NCBI GenBank assembly: GCA_029573725.1
Contig: JAKQDQ010000178.1
Location: 273,174-337,173, forward strand
Direction of reading: 5' to 3'
Source: Verrucomicrobiota bacterium
GTDB taxonomy: Bacteria; Verrucomicrobiota; Verrucomicrobiia; Limisphaerales; JADLHS01
Length of the DNA stretch: 64,000 nt
Position 1 is the stretch's first letter. Each line of letters starts with the position of its first letter. Below the pieces are notes generated by a model, which saw only the letters and a program-made list of their open reading frames with translations, did no database searches and was not told where the DNA came from. The translations under genes and the position numbers were made by a program. Shown here in pieces: positions 34,735 to 44,674 of this stretch.

Positions 34735-36018
34735 TCAAGGGGATACCATGAAGGCGGCAAACTCGGCGTGGTAATGCGGCGGAATGCGCGCCTTGAACCG
34801 GGTCACCCTGGACAGGTACTTCCGCTCCAGCACCTGGCCGACCTGGTGCAGCCGCGCAATGCGGTCCGCCTTGTCGTGCGGAATCTTCAGCTCCACCCAT
34901 TCGCGCTCGGGCCGGATCTGGCTGCCAATGGCATCGAGCAATTCCCGCACGCCCGCGCCGGTGTGCGCGGACACCGCCACCGAGTTGGGATGCCGTTCGC
35001 GCAACCGCGACAACGTCGCCCCTGCGTGGGCGCGGTCAATCTTGTTGAAAACCATCAAGGTGGGTTTGTCCCCCGCACCCAGTTCGGCCAGCACCTGGTT
35101 CACCGCCGCCACGTGCTCCTCGGCCAGCGGATGGCTGATGTCCACCACATGCACCAGCAGGTCCGCCTGCACCACCTCTTCGAGCGTGGCCTTGAACGAT
35201 TCCACCAGGCCATGCGGCAGCTTGCGGATGAACCCCACCGTGTCCGTGAGCAGAATGTTTTGATTGGTCGGCAGGCGCAGCCGCCGCGTGGTCGGATCCA
35301 GCGTGGCGAACAGGATGTCTTTCACCATCACCTCCGCCCCGGTGAGCCGGTTGAGCAGGGTGGATTTGCCGGCGTTGGTGTAACCCACGATGGAAGCCAG
35401 TGGCCACTGGTTGCGCCGCCGTCCGGTCCGTTGCGTTTCGCGTTGCTGGCGCACTGCGGCCAGATCCCGGGTGATGCGGTCAATCCGCTCGCTGACCTTC
35501 CGGCGGTCCGCCTCCAGTTGCGATTCGCCCTCGCCGCCGCGCATCCCGATGCCGCCTTTTTGCCGGGACAAGTGTCCCCAGTAGCGGGTCAGGCGCGGGC
35601 GCAAATGTTGCAGCTGGGCCAGCTCGATCTGCAGCTTGCCCTCGCGCGTTCGCGCCCGTTGCGAGAAAATGTCCAGAATCAGCGCGGTGCGATCGAGAAT
35701 CTTGGCATTGAAGATCTTTTCCAAATTGCGCGTCTGCGCCGGGGAGAGTTCATCGTCGAAAATGACCGTGTCCACATGGAGCGCCTTGCATTGGGCGGCG
35801 AGCGCCTCCGCCTTGCCCCTGCCGATGTAGGTGGCCGGATGCGTGCCCATCACTTTCTGGGTGCCTTCGCCAACCACAGTGCCGCCAGCGGTTTGCGCGA
35901 GTTCCGCCAATTCATCCAGGGACTCGCGCAAGGCCTGGGCGACGTTGGATTTTAATTCGACTCCGACCAGGAAGACCCGTTCAGTCCGGGTGGTGCGGGT
36001 TTCAATTAGGGCTTTCAA
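34735..36018 (-). CDS. hflX: GTPase HflX
   Basis: A 427-residue ribosome-binding GTPase that splits stalled or idle ribosomes. The N-terminal glycine-rich domain contains ERVFLVGVEL, DELAELAQTAGGTVVGE, ATYIGRGKAEAL and the HflX signature KLQIELAQLQHLRPRLTRYW, then a Gly-rich RQKGGIGMRGGEGESQLE. The G domain has GYTNAGKSTLLNRLTG, TDTVGFIRKLPH, VVDIS and FNKID. The start is TTG 36018, only 6 bases after the stop of a truncated toxin-like gene, and no strong ribosome site is seen. hflX may therefore be read from the toxin-antitoxin transcript. Confidence 0.94.
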   Translation of the reverse strand: MKALIETRTTRTERVFLVGVELKSNVAQALRESLDELAELAQTAGGTVVGEGTQKVMGTHPATYIGRGKAEALAAQCKALHVDTVIFDDELSPAQTRNLEKIFNAKILDRTALILDIFSQRARTREGKLQIELAQLQHLRPRLTRYWGHLSRQKGGIGMRGGEGESQLEADRRKVSERIDRITRDLAAVRQQRETQRTGRRRNQWPLASIVGYTNAGKSTLLNRLTGAEVMVKDILFATLDPTTRRLRLPTNQNILLTDTVGFIRKLPHGLVESFKATLEEVVQADLLVHVVDISHPLAEEHVAAVNQVLAELGAGDKPTLMVFNKIDRAHAGATLSRLRERHPNSVAVSAHTGAGVRELLDAIGSQIRPEREWVELKIPHDKADRIARLHQVGQVLERKYLSRVTRFKARIPPHYHAEFAAFMVSP

Positions 36019-36024
36019 GCGGAT

Positions 36025-36201
36025 CTAGGTAAAGTTGATTTTTCGTCGCAAACCGCTCTTGCGGGCAGCTGCCGCCGCAAGCACTGCGCGATCCGAAGAC
36101 TCGATGGGCAGATGGTCGCGAAGGCGCAACACTTCGTGTCCTGTCGGTTGAATGACCCGCGCGATCGGACCAGGGACATTCTGCTCCAAAAGAAAGGTCA
36201 T
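36025..36201 (-). pseudogene. Truncated DUF5615 PIN-like toxin
   Basis: A 58-codon frame starting MTFLLEQNVPGPIARVIQPT, then GHEVLRLRD, SSDRAVLAAAAARKSG. This is the N-terminal half of DUF5615 PIN-like proteins, which usually read '(K)FLLDENLP...GHDVxxxRD...SDxxILxxAAxxxR' and continue to about 110-120 residues with further catalytic acidic residues. Here the protein stops just where the next conserved segment is expected, and hflX begins 6 bases later. The start overlaps the DUF433 stop (ATGA), as in intact modules. It is too short for the ORF threshold used elsewhere but is clear on translation. Confidence 0.65.
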
Positions 36202-36458
36202 TTGCTGGCATCCGCCATGTGGTGGGCAACCAAATAATCGATCTCCGCCAGATGATGCTCATAACAGGCCAGACATGCATACGCCTGCGCTCGGGTAACT
36301 CCGGGAAATTGACGTGTGGCGGACTCGCCCGTTTTCCCAGTTTGCAAAAGCCCGATTACCTCATGAACGCCGATGCGCGTATTTTGAATACACGCTTTGC
36401 CGCCACAGACGTCGGCCGCCTTGACGATGTAACGACAGGTTTCGGCGGTTGCAGCCAT
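36198..36458 (-). CDS. DUF433 protein, likely antitoxin
   Basis: An 86-residue DUF433 (VapB-type helix-turn-helix) protein. The visible core is GGKACIQNTRIGVHEVIGLLQ and FPGVTRAQAYACLACYEHHLAEIDYL, matching the family's 'GKPxIxGTRIxVxxIL ... YPxLTxxxVxAALxYYxxHxxEID' pattern. DUF433 genes normally precede a PIN-like DUF5615 toxin with a short overlap, exactly as here, and by family knowledge act as antitoxin and autorepressor. Because the toxin appears truncated, the antitoxin may be an orphan relic that still drives transcription of hflX. Confidence 0.8.
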   Translation of the reverse strand: MAATAETCRYIVKAADVCGGKACIQNTRIGVHEVIGLLQTGKTGESATRQFPGVTRAQAYACLACYEHHLAEIDYLVAHHMADASK

Positions 36459-36624
36459 GTCTGGACTTTACAATAGGATACCGGAATCGCCAATGCCGAT
36501 GTTTTCCGTTAATTTTGCCGGGCTTTCCGACGGTATTCGTCCACTTCTTCTGGCAGCGCGGGCGCGGGCCAGACGTAATCCTTCCGCCGCCACAAGTCCC
36601 GGCTTTCGACGCCTTCGGACAACG

Positions 36625-38073
36625 TCAGGTCGCCACCGTCATCCTTCCGTCTTCACCCACCGAATAGAGCGTGAAACTGCCATCGCCGTTGAGCCGATAC
36701 TTGATGGGGTTGCCGTCCATGTAATCCACCGGCACGGCAGGAAGAAATTCCGGCACGAGCGCATCCAGTTTGGCGGGGTAATTGCCGTGGCGGAGTGAGT
36801 AGCGTTTCAACGCGATGGCGGTGATGCAAAGGGCGCGGTCGGCCTCGACGCGCAAAGATCTTTTAACAGCAAAAGCCAGGGTTGCGATGCTGTCGGGCGG
36901 AGGAAATCGCAGCCGGTCGTAAAAATTCTTGTTCCTTGATTTGAGCATCAGCGCGTTCAAATCCTCTTCGACCGCCGGGAACGAGGTGTTGTTCGTGAGA
37001 GCCCGAGTTAGTTCGATGAGCGTTTGCATGTCCTTCAGGAGTCTCAGTTCTGCTTGATGCGCCCACGCGAAACGCCAGACCCGGCAATAGATTTGCTTCC
37101 GCAAGCCTTCTAACAACTCTTCGCCATAGGGCATTTGTTTGAACCATGTCACCCACTTAGGCTCATCTTCATCGCTAAAAAAAGCGGCATACTCGCCAAA
37201 CATCCATTTATACGTCTCGTCGTTGGAATCACGCAATTGTTGCGCGGTTTGCTCCATGTAAACCCGTTCCCCTGCAAGATTGTATGCCATTGAAGCCGCA
37301 AAATGTTGCGTTTCCCAGGCGCTCTGAATGGCGGCCAAATCCGCATCCGCCCAACCGTCCGTCTGCAACGCCTCCCAGGTGTCGGTTTTGGCAATCGCAC
37401 CAACGGCCATGCGCACCAGTTCGCTGATGACAACGCCATCCTCCGCCAACAGACGGAGTGCATTGATTTCGGAACTGAGATGCTTCGCCGCCTCCGCAGT
37501 GCGGCCTTTGTGCAAAGCCAGCTGGCTTGCACCGCCAAACCAATGGGTCAGGGATTTGACGGACACGAGATGCGGGAATTGCAAGTTGTGCCCTTCCGCG
37601 AGGTTCAATCGGTTGTGCAACACCGGCTTCATCAGCGCGGCCTGGATTTCGTTCAAGGCGGGAGTATTGGTCTGCAAATCGGCGGCAAGATCACTCCAGT
37701 GGTTGGTGAAGATTCCTTCAAGGGGTTCGCCGTTGCGATAAGGATTCTTTTCCACCCAATCCGGTTCACGGAATCCGACGATGGCCCGGCCAGACTCAAG
37801 CACCCTCATGCGAGGCGGGTGGCTGTCTGGCAGGACGACTCCCTTGGTCAGGCTTTTGATGGTTGCAAAGATGGTGGGCGCGCCGTTGTCGGCCTCCGCA
37901 AAGTTCGCCACGAAATCCTGCGGTGATAATTTTTCGCCTTTGGCGGTGAGTTCCTGCTTGTAGTGCGTCAGCGCGATTTGGCCGCGAAACCGTTCGAACA
38001 ACAGGAACGCCACCCATAGCAACGCGAGCGCGAGCAGCGCCGTGGCGCAAAGTTTGAGTCGTCGCTTGGACAT
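36625..38073 (-). CDS. Hypothetical membrane-anchored protein
   Basis: A 482-residue protein with one N-terminal transmembrane helix (ATALLALALLWVAFLLFERF, about residues 10-29) and a mostly helical extracytoplasmic body. I do not recognise a characterised family. The C-terminal 80 residues (RALCITAIALKRYSLRHGNYP, LDALVPEFLPAVPVDYMDGN, YRLNGDGSFTLYSVGEDG) look like a motif common in uncharacterised planctomycete and verrucomicrobial proteins, resembling the tail of pseudopilins. It is divergent from the tricorn-like gene, with 150 bases between them. Confidence 0.6.
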   Translation of the reverse strand: MSKRRLKLCATALLALALLWVAFLLFERFRGQIALTHYKQELTAKGEKLSPQDFVANFAEADNGAPTIFATIKSLTKGVVLPDSHPPRMRVLESGRAIVGFREPDWVEKNPYRNGEPLEGIFTNHWSDLAADLQTNTPALNEIQAALMKPVLHNRLNLAEGHNLQFPHLVSVKSLTHWFGGASQLALHKGRTAEAAKHLSSEINALRLLAEDGVVISELVRMAVGAIAKTDTWEALQTDGWADADLAAIQSAWETQHFAASMAYNLAGERVYMEQTAQQLRDSNDETYKWMFGEYAAFFSDEDEPKWVTWFKQMPYGEELLEGLRKQIYCRVWRFAWAHQAELRLLKDMQTLIELTRALTNNTSFPAVEEDLNALMLKSRNKNFYDRLRFPPPDSIATLAFAVKRSLRVEADRALCITAIALKRYSLRHGNYPAKLDALVPEFLPAVPVDYMDGNPIKYRLNGDGSFTLYSVGEDGRMTVAT

Positions 38074-38226
38074 GCCCGCAGTTTAACGGGTGGTGGTTCG
38101 CTGCCAATGGCAACTTCCGGCCGAATTTGGAGAGAATTGATCCGCTCGTACAGGTCGTCTGGTATGCTGGCAAATTCCGCGCTGGCGTTGCGGGTGTGGC
38201 TGCGGCAATTTGTGGATCTTCGCGAC

Positions 38227-41200
38227 ATGACAAAGACTAATTCCGCACCGACCCTCCCGCCGGCGGGAGGATGGCTCACCCGGGCCGGGTTCGTTCTGTT
38301 GACGAGTGTTTCGCTGGCCACCGCACTGTCCGCCCGGATTGATGCGCGCATGATGCGGCAGCCGGACGTGTCCGCCACGCACATCGCGTTTGTTTATGCG
38401 GGCGATATTTGGGTCGCGCCCAAGACCGGAGGCGAAGCGGTCCGGCTCAGTTCGCCGCGCGGCGAGGAATCATTCCCCAAATTTTCGCCGGACGGCCGCA
38501 CCATTGCCTTCAGCGGCAATTACGACGGCAACGTGGATATTTACATCGTGCCGGTTGCGGGCGGGGTGCCCCGGCGCATCACGCATCACGGTGCGCCGGA
38601 TCGGGTGATTGATTGGTATCCGGACGGCCGGAGCCTGTTGTTCGCCACCACCATGACGAGTTTCAAGGACCGGTTCAACCAGCTCTACAAGGTTGCGGCC
38701 ACGGGCGGTCTGCCGGAAAAGTTGCCCATGCCCTATGGCGAGTTCGGCGCCATCTCCCCCGACGGAAAGTCCATCGTCTTCACCACCATCAGCGTGGATT
38801 TCCGGACCTGGAAACGTTACCGCGGGGGCATGAATCCGGACCTGTGGTGGATGGATTTAACGACACTGAAAACGCGCAACCTCACGCAATCGGCAGCTGC
38901 GGAATCCATCCCGATGTGGGCCGGCAACAAAATCTACTTCGTTTCCGATCGGGATGAAAACAAGCGGTTTAATCTATGGTCGTTGGACTTGAGCAACAAC
39001 CGCTTCAAACAACTGACTTTCTTCAAGGATTTTGACGTGGAATTTCCCGGTCTCGGCCCGGGCGACATTGTGCTCGCGAACGCGGGCCGGCTCTACCTGC
39101 TGGACTTGCAGACCGAGCAGTTGCGCGAAGTGGAAATCACCGTGACCACGGATCGTTCCACCTTGAAGCCGCGTCTGCAGAATGTTTCCGGCTTGATCCA
39201 GTGGGCCTCCATTTCACCCACGGGCAAACGCGTGTTGCTGGAGGCGCGCGGCGATGTCTTTTCCGTTCCCGCCGAACACGGCGTGGTGCGGAATGAAACC
39301 CGCAGTTCCGGCGTGGCTGAGCGCTATCCCGCATGGTCGCCGGACGGGAAATGGCTGGCTTATTGGAGTGATCGCACCGGAGAGTACGAGCTGACGTTGC
39401 GTGCCGCGGGACGCCATCTCGAAGGTGACGCCGAGGAACAAACCCTGACGCAGCTCGGCCCCGGCTACCGCTACGCGCCGCAATGGTCGCCGGATTCCAG
39501 AAAGATCGTCTGGATTGATCAGACGATGAAGCTGTGGAGTTACGACTTCGACACCCGGACCAATCGCGTTTTGGATCAGCAACAATGGTTGTATCACGGC
39601 GAGTTGCAAAATTTCACGGTCAGCTGGTCCGCGGACAGCCGCTGGATCGCCTACGCGGGCGATCTGGACAACCGCAACACGGCCATTGTGTTGTATGATT
39701 TCCAGCAGCACACGCGGCATCAGGTGACCAGCGGGTTTTACCATGATGCGCAACCGGTGTTCGATCCGGACGGCAAATACCTCTACTTCCGCACGGGCCG
39801 CAGCTTCAGTCCGATCTACAGCGATCTGGACAATACCTGGATTTACGCCAACTCCGCCCGGCTGGCGGTGCTGCCGTTGCGCAAGGACGTGGTCTCGCCG
39901 CTGGCGCCGCGCAACGATGATGAGCCGCCCGCAAAGAAAAAGGATTCCGAGAAGAAGGAGATGGCCAAGCCGGACGAAACCAAGCCGGCGGAGGCAGAGC
40001 AATCCGACGCGAAGAAAGCGACGCCAGCGGAAAAATCCGAGGAGACGCAACCCGATGCTGCAAAGGCCGACGCCCAGGAAAAGCAGACCACCAAGGACGA
40101 AAAGAAAACGGCGGACAAGAAAACCAAGGGTGTCGAGATTGATTTGGACGACATGGAATCGCGCGTCGTTTTGCTGCCCACGAAGGCCGGGCGTTACGCG
40201 AACCTCGTCGCCGTATCGGGAAAGCTACTGTATCGCTGGTTGCCGCGCACCGGGGCCGATGGCGGGGGCAGCCCGATTGAGCTGTACGATTTTGAAAAAC
40301 GCGAAACCAAGCGCGTGGTGGATGACGCCAGCGACATGGAGCTATCTGCGGATCGCAAAAAATTGCTGGTCCGATTGAACCAGACCTACAGCATCATCGA
40401 ACCGAAGGAGGGGCAGAAACTCGGCAAAGGGCTGGCAACGGGTGGACTGGAAGCCACGGTGGATCCGGTGGCCGAGTGGAAGCAGCTCTTCACCGACGCC
40501 TGGCGTCTGGAGCGCGACTTTTTCTATGACCCGAAAATGCACGGTGTGGATTGGGCGCTGATGCGGGAGCGCTACGGCCAGTTGCTCGACGCGGCGGTGA
40601 CGCGGTGGGACGTGAATTTCGTGATTGGCGAATTGATCGGGGAATTGAACTCCTCCCACACCTACCGCAGCGGCGGCGATGTGGAGGGCGGCCTGCAACG
40701 CAACGTCGGTTATCTCGGTTGTGATTTTATCCTCACCAATGGCGCCTATCGCATTGCGAAAATCATTGCCGGAGCGCCATGGGACACGGAAGTGCGTGCG
40801 CCGCTCGCTCAACCCGGACTCACCAATGTTCACGTCGGCGATTATCTCCTCGCGATCAATGGCGAGCCGTTGGACCCGCAGGCAGACCCCTGGGCGGCAT
40901 TGCAGGGCCTGGCCGATAAACCCGTGTTTCTCACCCTGAATCACGAGCCGCACTTGCAGGGCGCGTGGGAGGTATTGGTGCAAACCATTGGCAGCGAGGC
41001 GCGATTGCGGAATCTCGCGTGGATCAACGAAAACCGGGTGCGGGTGGAGCAGGCCAGTCACGGCCAGATCGGTTACGTCTATGTTCCCGACACGGGGCAG
41101 AACGGGCAAAACGAGCTCGTCCGTCAGTTCCGTGCCCAGTTCGACAAGTCCGGCCTGATTATCGATGAACGCTTCAACAGTGGCGGGCAGATTCCCGATC

Positions 41201-41664
41201 GCTTCGTGGAGCTGCTGAATCGGCCGTTGCGAAATCTGTGGGGCGTGCGCGACGGCACCGATTGGGCCTGGCCGCCCATCGGACATTTTGGTCCGCAAGC
41301 CATGCTGATCAACGGTTGGAGTGGTTCGGGCGGCGATTGTTTTCCGTTCTACTTCAAACAATCCAAGCTCGGCCCCCTGATTGGACAACGCACCTGGGGC
41401 GGGTTGATCGGCATGACGGGCGCACCCGGTTTGATTGATGGCGGCAGTGTGACCGTACCGACGTTTGGCATTTACGATGCCTCTGGCTGGATCATCGAAA
41501 GCTACGGGGTGGACCCGGATATCGAGGTGGTGGATGATCCGGGTGAAATGGCGCGGGGCGGTGATCCCCAGTTGGAGCGGGCCATTTTTGAAGTACAAAA
41601 GGCGATCCGCCAGAATCCACCACCGCGTATCAAGAAGCCTGCCTACCCGAATCGGGCAAGGTAG
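38227..41664 (+). CDS. Tricorn-like protease (beta-propellers, PDZ, S41 peptidase)
   Basis: An 1145-residue exported peptidase of the tricorn/S41B type. After a signal peptide (ending ALSARIDA) come WD40/TolB-like propeller blades (FSPDGRTIAFSGNYDGNVDIY, WSPDGKWLAYWSDRTGEYE and others). A highly charged Lys/Glu/Ala linker follows (about residues 555-635), then the tricorn core domain. The expected catalytic set is in place: Ser-His in NSSHTYRSGGD (near residue 808), a PDZ domain (VGDYLLAINGEPLDPQ), the nucleophile Ser in GWSGSGGDCFPFYF (near 1034), and the Glu of IIESYGVDPDIEV. It would trim oligopeptides in the periplasm. I chose ATG 38227 because it gives the signal peptide. Confidence 0.92.
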   Translation: MTKTNSAPTLPPAGGWLTRAGFVLLTSVSLATALSARIDARMMRQPDVSATHIAFVYAGDIWVAPKTGGEAVRLSSPRGEESFPKFSPDGRTIAFSGNYDGNVDIYIVPVAGGVPRRITHHGAPDRVIDWYPDGRSLLFATTMTSFKDRFNQLYKVAATGGLPEKLPMPYGEFGAISPDGKSIVFTTISVDFRTWKRYRGGMNPDLWWMDLTTLKTRNLTQSAAAESIPMWAGNKIYFVSDRDENKRFNLWSLDLSNNRFKQLTFFKDFDVEFPGLGPGDIVLANAGRLYLLDLQTEQLREVEITVTTDRSTLKPRLQNVSGLIQWASISPTGKRVLLEARGDVFSVPAEHGVVRNETRSSGVAERYPAWSPDGKWLAYWSDRTGEYELTLRAAGRHLEGDAEEQTLTQLGPGYRYAPQWSPDSRKIVWIDQTMKLWSYDFDTRTNRVLDQQQWLYHGELQNFTVSWSADSRWIAYAGDLDNRNTAIVLYDFQQHTRHQVTSGFYHDAQPVFDPDGKYLYFRTGRSFSPIYSDLDNTWIYANSARLAVLPLRKDVVSPLAPRNDDEPPAKKKDSEKKEMAKPDETKPAEAEQSDAKKATPAEKSEETQPDAAKADAQEKQTTKDEKKTADKKTKGVEIDLDDMESRVVLLPTKAGRYANLVAVSGKLLYRWLPRTGADGGGSPIELYDFEKRETKRVVDDASDMELSADRKKLLVRLNQTYSIIEPKEGQKLGKGLATGGLEATVDPVAEWKQLFTDAWRLERDFFYDPKMHGVDWALMRERYGQLLDAAVTRWDVNFVIGELIGELNSSHTYRSGGDVEGGLQRNVGYLGCDFILTNGAYRIAKIIAGAPWDTEVRAPLAQPGLTNVHVGDYLLAINGEPLDPQADPWAALQGLADKPVFLTLNHEPHLQGAWEVLVQTIGSEARLRNLAWINENRVRVEQASHGQIGYVYVPDTGQNGQNELVRQFRAQFDKSGLIIDERFNSGGQIPDRFVELLNRPLRNLWGVRDGTDWAWPPIGHFGPQAMLINGWSGSGGDCFPFYFKQSKLGPLIGQRTWGGLIGMTGAPGLIDGGSVTVPTFGIYDASGWIIESYGVDPDIEVVDDPGEMARGGDPQLERAIFEVQKAIRQNPPPRIKKPAYPNRAR

Positions 41665-41890
41665 CACCGGCAACCGGCGGACGGGCGCGTGCCGGGTTCT
41701 CGTGCGTGAGGTTCGGGCATCCGGTGCTGGCCAGGTCACAAACTCCGCACGCCGGCTGCGGCCTGGATTCCCCGCGGCGCCTGCCGCATCCCTTCCGGGC
41801 CGTGAAGCGATATCCGGGATGCGACCGGTTCGGTCAATGCCGCGAAAAATTCCTCGAATTCCCCGTGCAGAGGCGCATGATGTGGTGGTC

Positions 41891-42610
41891 ATGACCGTTA
41901 CCTTGTTTGTGCCGTGCTTTGTGGATCTGCTGTATCCCCAGGTGGCGATCAGCGCGGTGCGGCTCTTCGAGCGGCTGGGTCACCAGGTGGTCGTGCCGCA
42001 AAGCCCGGCCTGCTGTGGACAGCCGGCGTTTAACACCGGTGACTGGGGCGGCGAGTGCCGCGACCTGGCATTGCAGGCCATGCGCACATTGCGCGCCGCG
42101 GAGGCGATTGTCATCCTGAGCGGTTCATGCGGCGCGATGATGAAGGTGTTCTATCCGGAGTTGTTCGCCCGGACGAAACACGAGGCTTTGGCCAGGGAAT
42201 TCGCGCCCAAGGTGTGGGAGTTCTCCAGTTTTCTGGTCCACAAGCTGGGCGTGACGGATGTGGGCGCGCGGTTCCCGCACAAGGTGACGTTTCACGATGG
42301 GTGCCACGGGCTGCGTGAGTTGCGTAACAAACAGCCACCGCGCCAGCTGCTCGCCCGGGTGCAGGGTCTGGAGTTGATTGAAATGGGGGCGGCCGAAACG
42401 TGCTGCGGCTTTGGCGGAACGTTTGCGGTGAAGTTTCCGGCCATCTCCACCGCCATGGCGGAGGTGAAATGTGCAAGCGCGCTGGAGACGCAGGCCGAGT
42501 ACGTGGTTTCGTGTGATTCCAGCTGCTTGATGCAGATTCAAGGTCTGGCAGATCGACAACGTCAGCCGGTCAAGACGCTGCATCTGGCGGAGGTGCTGGC
42601 GCAAACATGA
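41891..42610 (+). CDS. lutA: L-lactate utilisation protein LutA (CCG domain protein)
   Basis: A 239-residue subunit of the LutABC (YkgEFG/LldEFG) L-lactate dehydrogenase complex. Two cysteine-rich CCG domains are visible: SPACCGQPAFNTGDW with the upstream FVPCFVDLLYP, and AETCCGFGGTFAVKFP with the upstream FHDGCHGLREL. These ligate Fe-S clusters in related heterodisulfide reductase subunits. Its stop overlaps the lutB start (ATGA). Lactate oxidation to pyruvate is the established role of the three-gene set. The 226 bases upstream hold no gene and no regulator is nearby. Confidence 0.93.
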   Translation: MTVTLFVPCFVDLLYPQVAISAVRLFERLGHQVVVPQSPACCGQPAFNTGDWGGECRDLALQAMRTLRAAEAIVILSGSCGAMMKVFYPELFARTKHEALAREFAPKVWEFSSFLVHKLGVTDVGARFPHKVTFHDGCHGLRELRNKQPPRQLLARVQGLELIEMGAAETCCGFGGTFAVKFPAISTAMAEVKCASALETQAEYVVSCDSSCLMQIQGLADRQRQPVKTLHLAEVLAQT

Positions 42611-44019
42611 GCTCGCCCGCGGCCCAATTCAAGACTGACGCGAAGCGCATCACGGCCGATTTGCGGCATCGCGCCACCATCCAGACCGCCATGGGCAAGT
42701 ACGAGCTGGTGCGCGACCAGCGGAAGCACTGGTTCCAGGATTGGGAGGGGGCGCGAACCCTCGCCGCCCGGACCAAGTACGAGGCGGTGAACGGTCTGGA
42801 CGCGCACCTCCTCCAGTTCACCCGCAAACTGGAAGCGCGCGGCACCAAAGTGCATTGGGCCGGCACCGGCGCGCAGGCCTGCGCGATCATCCTCGACCTG
42901 TTACAGGCGCGCCGCGCCCGGGTGGTCGTGAAATCCAAGACAATGACCTCCGAGGAAATTCATCTCAACGACGCCCTGGCCCGGGCGGGCGTGGAGGTGG
43001 TGGAATCGGATCTGGGCGAGTTCATTGTGCAGCTGCGCGGCGAACCGCCCTATCACCTGGTCTTTCCGGCCATGCACCTGACGCGCGACGAGATCAAGGA
43101 GGTGTTCGCGAAGCGACTGCACGACGCGCCTTCCAACGATCCGGAAGAATTGACAATGGTGGCGCGCCGGCAATTGCGTCAGAAATACCTCCAGGCCGAC
43201 GTCGGGATCACCGGCGCCAATTTTGCCATCGCCGAAACCGGGATGATCTCCATTACCGAGAATGAGGGCAATGCGCGGCTCACCGCCGCCTTGCCCAGGA
43301 CGATGATCACCCTGATGGGCATCGAAAAAATTCTCCCGCGCTACGCGGATCTCGCCTTGTTTCTGCCGATGCTGGCGGTGATGGGCACGGGCCAGGCGTT
43401 GACGTGCTACAACACCATGTACGGTGGACCGCGCCAGCCGGGCGAAGCGGACGGTCCGGAGGAATTTCACGTGGTGCTGCTGGATAATCGCCGGACGCTG
43501 GTGCTCGCGGATGTTGAGCAGCGCGACGCGCTGGGCTGCATCCGGTGCGGCGCCTGCCTGAACGTCTGTCCGGTGTACCGCAACGTCGGCGGGCACACCT
43601 ACGGCACGGTTTATGGCGGGCCGATTGGTTCGGTCCTTACCCCGCACCTGCGCGGATTGCAGGAATGGAAGCACCTCAGTTACGCTTCCTCACTGTGCGG
43701 CGCCTGCACCGAAACCTGCCCGGTGGGGATTGATATCCATCATCATCTGCTGCGCAACCGCCGCAACGCCTCCGCGCCGAAAACCGGCAAGCCGGATGCG
43801 TGGCAGCGTCTGCTTTTTAAACTTTACGCCGCCACCGCCGCGCGTCCGGCGTTCTGGCGGCTGGCGACCAGATTCGGCCGGTTTGTGCAACGCTTTCATG
43901 GCCTGGTGAAGGGCGGCGCGCTTGATCCGGTCCGGGCCTGGACCGGGACCCGCGAATTGCCGCCGATCGCCCGTCAAAGTTTCCGCGAATGGTGGAAGGA
44001 ACACGGTACACATGAGTGA
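42607..44019 (+). CDS. lutB: L-lactate utilisation iron-sulfur protein LutB
   Basis: A 470-residue subunit of the LutABC complex. The N-terminal DUF162 (LUD) domain includes KSKTMTSEEIHLNDALARAG, LVFPAMHLTRDEI and ITGANFAIAETGMISITENEG. Two 4Fe-4S motifs then follow, CIRCGACLNVCPVYRNVGGH and CGACTETCPVGIDIHHHL, and a C-terminal DUF3390-like tail. Length is standard (about 470). Start and stop are both coupled to its neighbours. Confidence 0.95.
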   Translation: MSSPAAQFKTDAKRITADLRHRATIQTAMGKYELVRDQRKHWFQDWEGARTLAARTKYEAVNGLDAHLLQFTRKLEARGTKVHWAGTGAQACAIILDLLQARRARVVVKSKTMTSEEIHLNDALARAGVEVVESDLGEFIVQLRGEPPYHLVFPAMHLTRDEIKEVFAKRLHDAPSNDPEELTMVARRQLRQKYLQADVGITGANFAIAETGMISITENEGNARLTAALPRTMITLMGIEKILPRYADLALFLPMLAVMGTGQALTCYNTMYGGPRQPGEADGPEEFHVVLLDNRRTLVLADVEQRDALGCIRCGACLNVCPVYRNVGGHTYGTVYGGPIGSVLTPHLRGLQEWKHLSYASSLCGACTETCPVGIDIHHHLLRNRRNASAPKTGKPDAWQRLLFKLYAATAARPAFWRLATRFGRFVQRFHGLVKGGALDPVRAWTGTRELPPIARQSFREWWKEHGTHE

Positions 44020-44674
44020 GCGCGACTCGATTCTCACCCGCATCCGGGAGGCGTTAAGGCTGCAGGCGCCCGCGCGGCACGGGCGTGGACTGCCCACGCT
44101 GGTGGAACAACGGCGCGTTCTGCCGCCGGTCGGGAAATCCGAGGCGGACTGGTTTGCTCTGTTCGCGAAAAACGCGACCGAGCTGCGCGCCACCTGCAAA
44201 CGCGTACAGGACCTGGGGGAAGTGACAGCGGCACTGTGCGCGTTGCGGGATGCGGAAGGCTGGCGGCGGGCGGCGACGCATCGCGGTCCGGTGGCGGCAG
44301 CGCAGGCACGAGCCTTGGCGCTGCCGCTCATGGTGGTCGAGGACAACAGTGAGAAGCACGCCCTGGAGCAATGTGACGTCGGGATCACGGAATGTGACGC
44401 CTTGGTGGCGCAGACCGGCACGGTTCTGGTGACCAGCCGCACGACTGGCGGCCGGGCGTTGACCTGTCTGCCCCCGCACCATGTGGTGCTGGCGCGGCGG
44501 GATCAGCTGGTCCCGGACTTGCCGGCCGCGATGCAACTGGTGCAGCAAAAATTTGGGGATGATTATCCCAGCATGATTTCCTTCATCACCGGCGCAAGCC
44601 GGACCGGTGACATTGAGCGCATCCTGGTCCTCGGCGCGCATGGGCCCAAAAAACTGACCATTTTTTGTTACTGA
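44012..44674 (+). CDS. lutC: L-lactate utilisation protein LutC
   Basis: A 220-residue LUD-domain protein, the third LutABC subunit. Family features include the N-terminal RDSILTRIREALR, the central CDVGITECDALVAQTGTVLV, LPPHHVVLARRDQLVPDLP, and the ending SFITGASRTGDIERILVLGAHGPKKL. The start overlaps the end of lutB by 8 bases. No lactate permease or lutR-like regulator is visible downstream. Confidence 0.93.
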   Translation: MSERDSILTRIREALRLQAPARHGRGLPTLVEQRRVLPPVGKSEADWFALFAKNATELRATCKRVQDLGEVTAALCALRDAEGWRRAATHRGPVAAAQARALALPLMVVEDNSEKHALEQCDVGITECDALVAQTGTVLVTSRTTGGRALTCLPPHHVVLARRDQLVPDLPAAMQLVQQKFGDDYPSMISFITGASRTGDIERILVLGAHGPKKLTIFCY

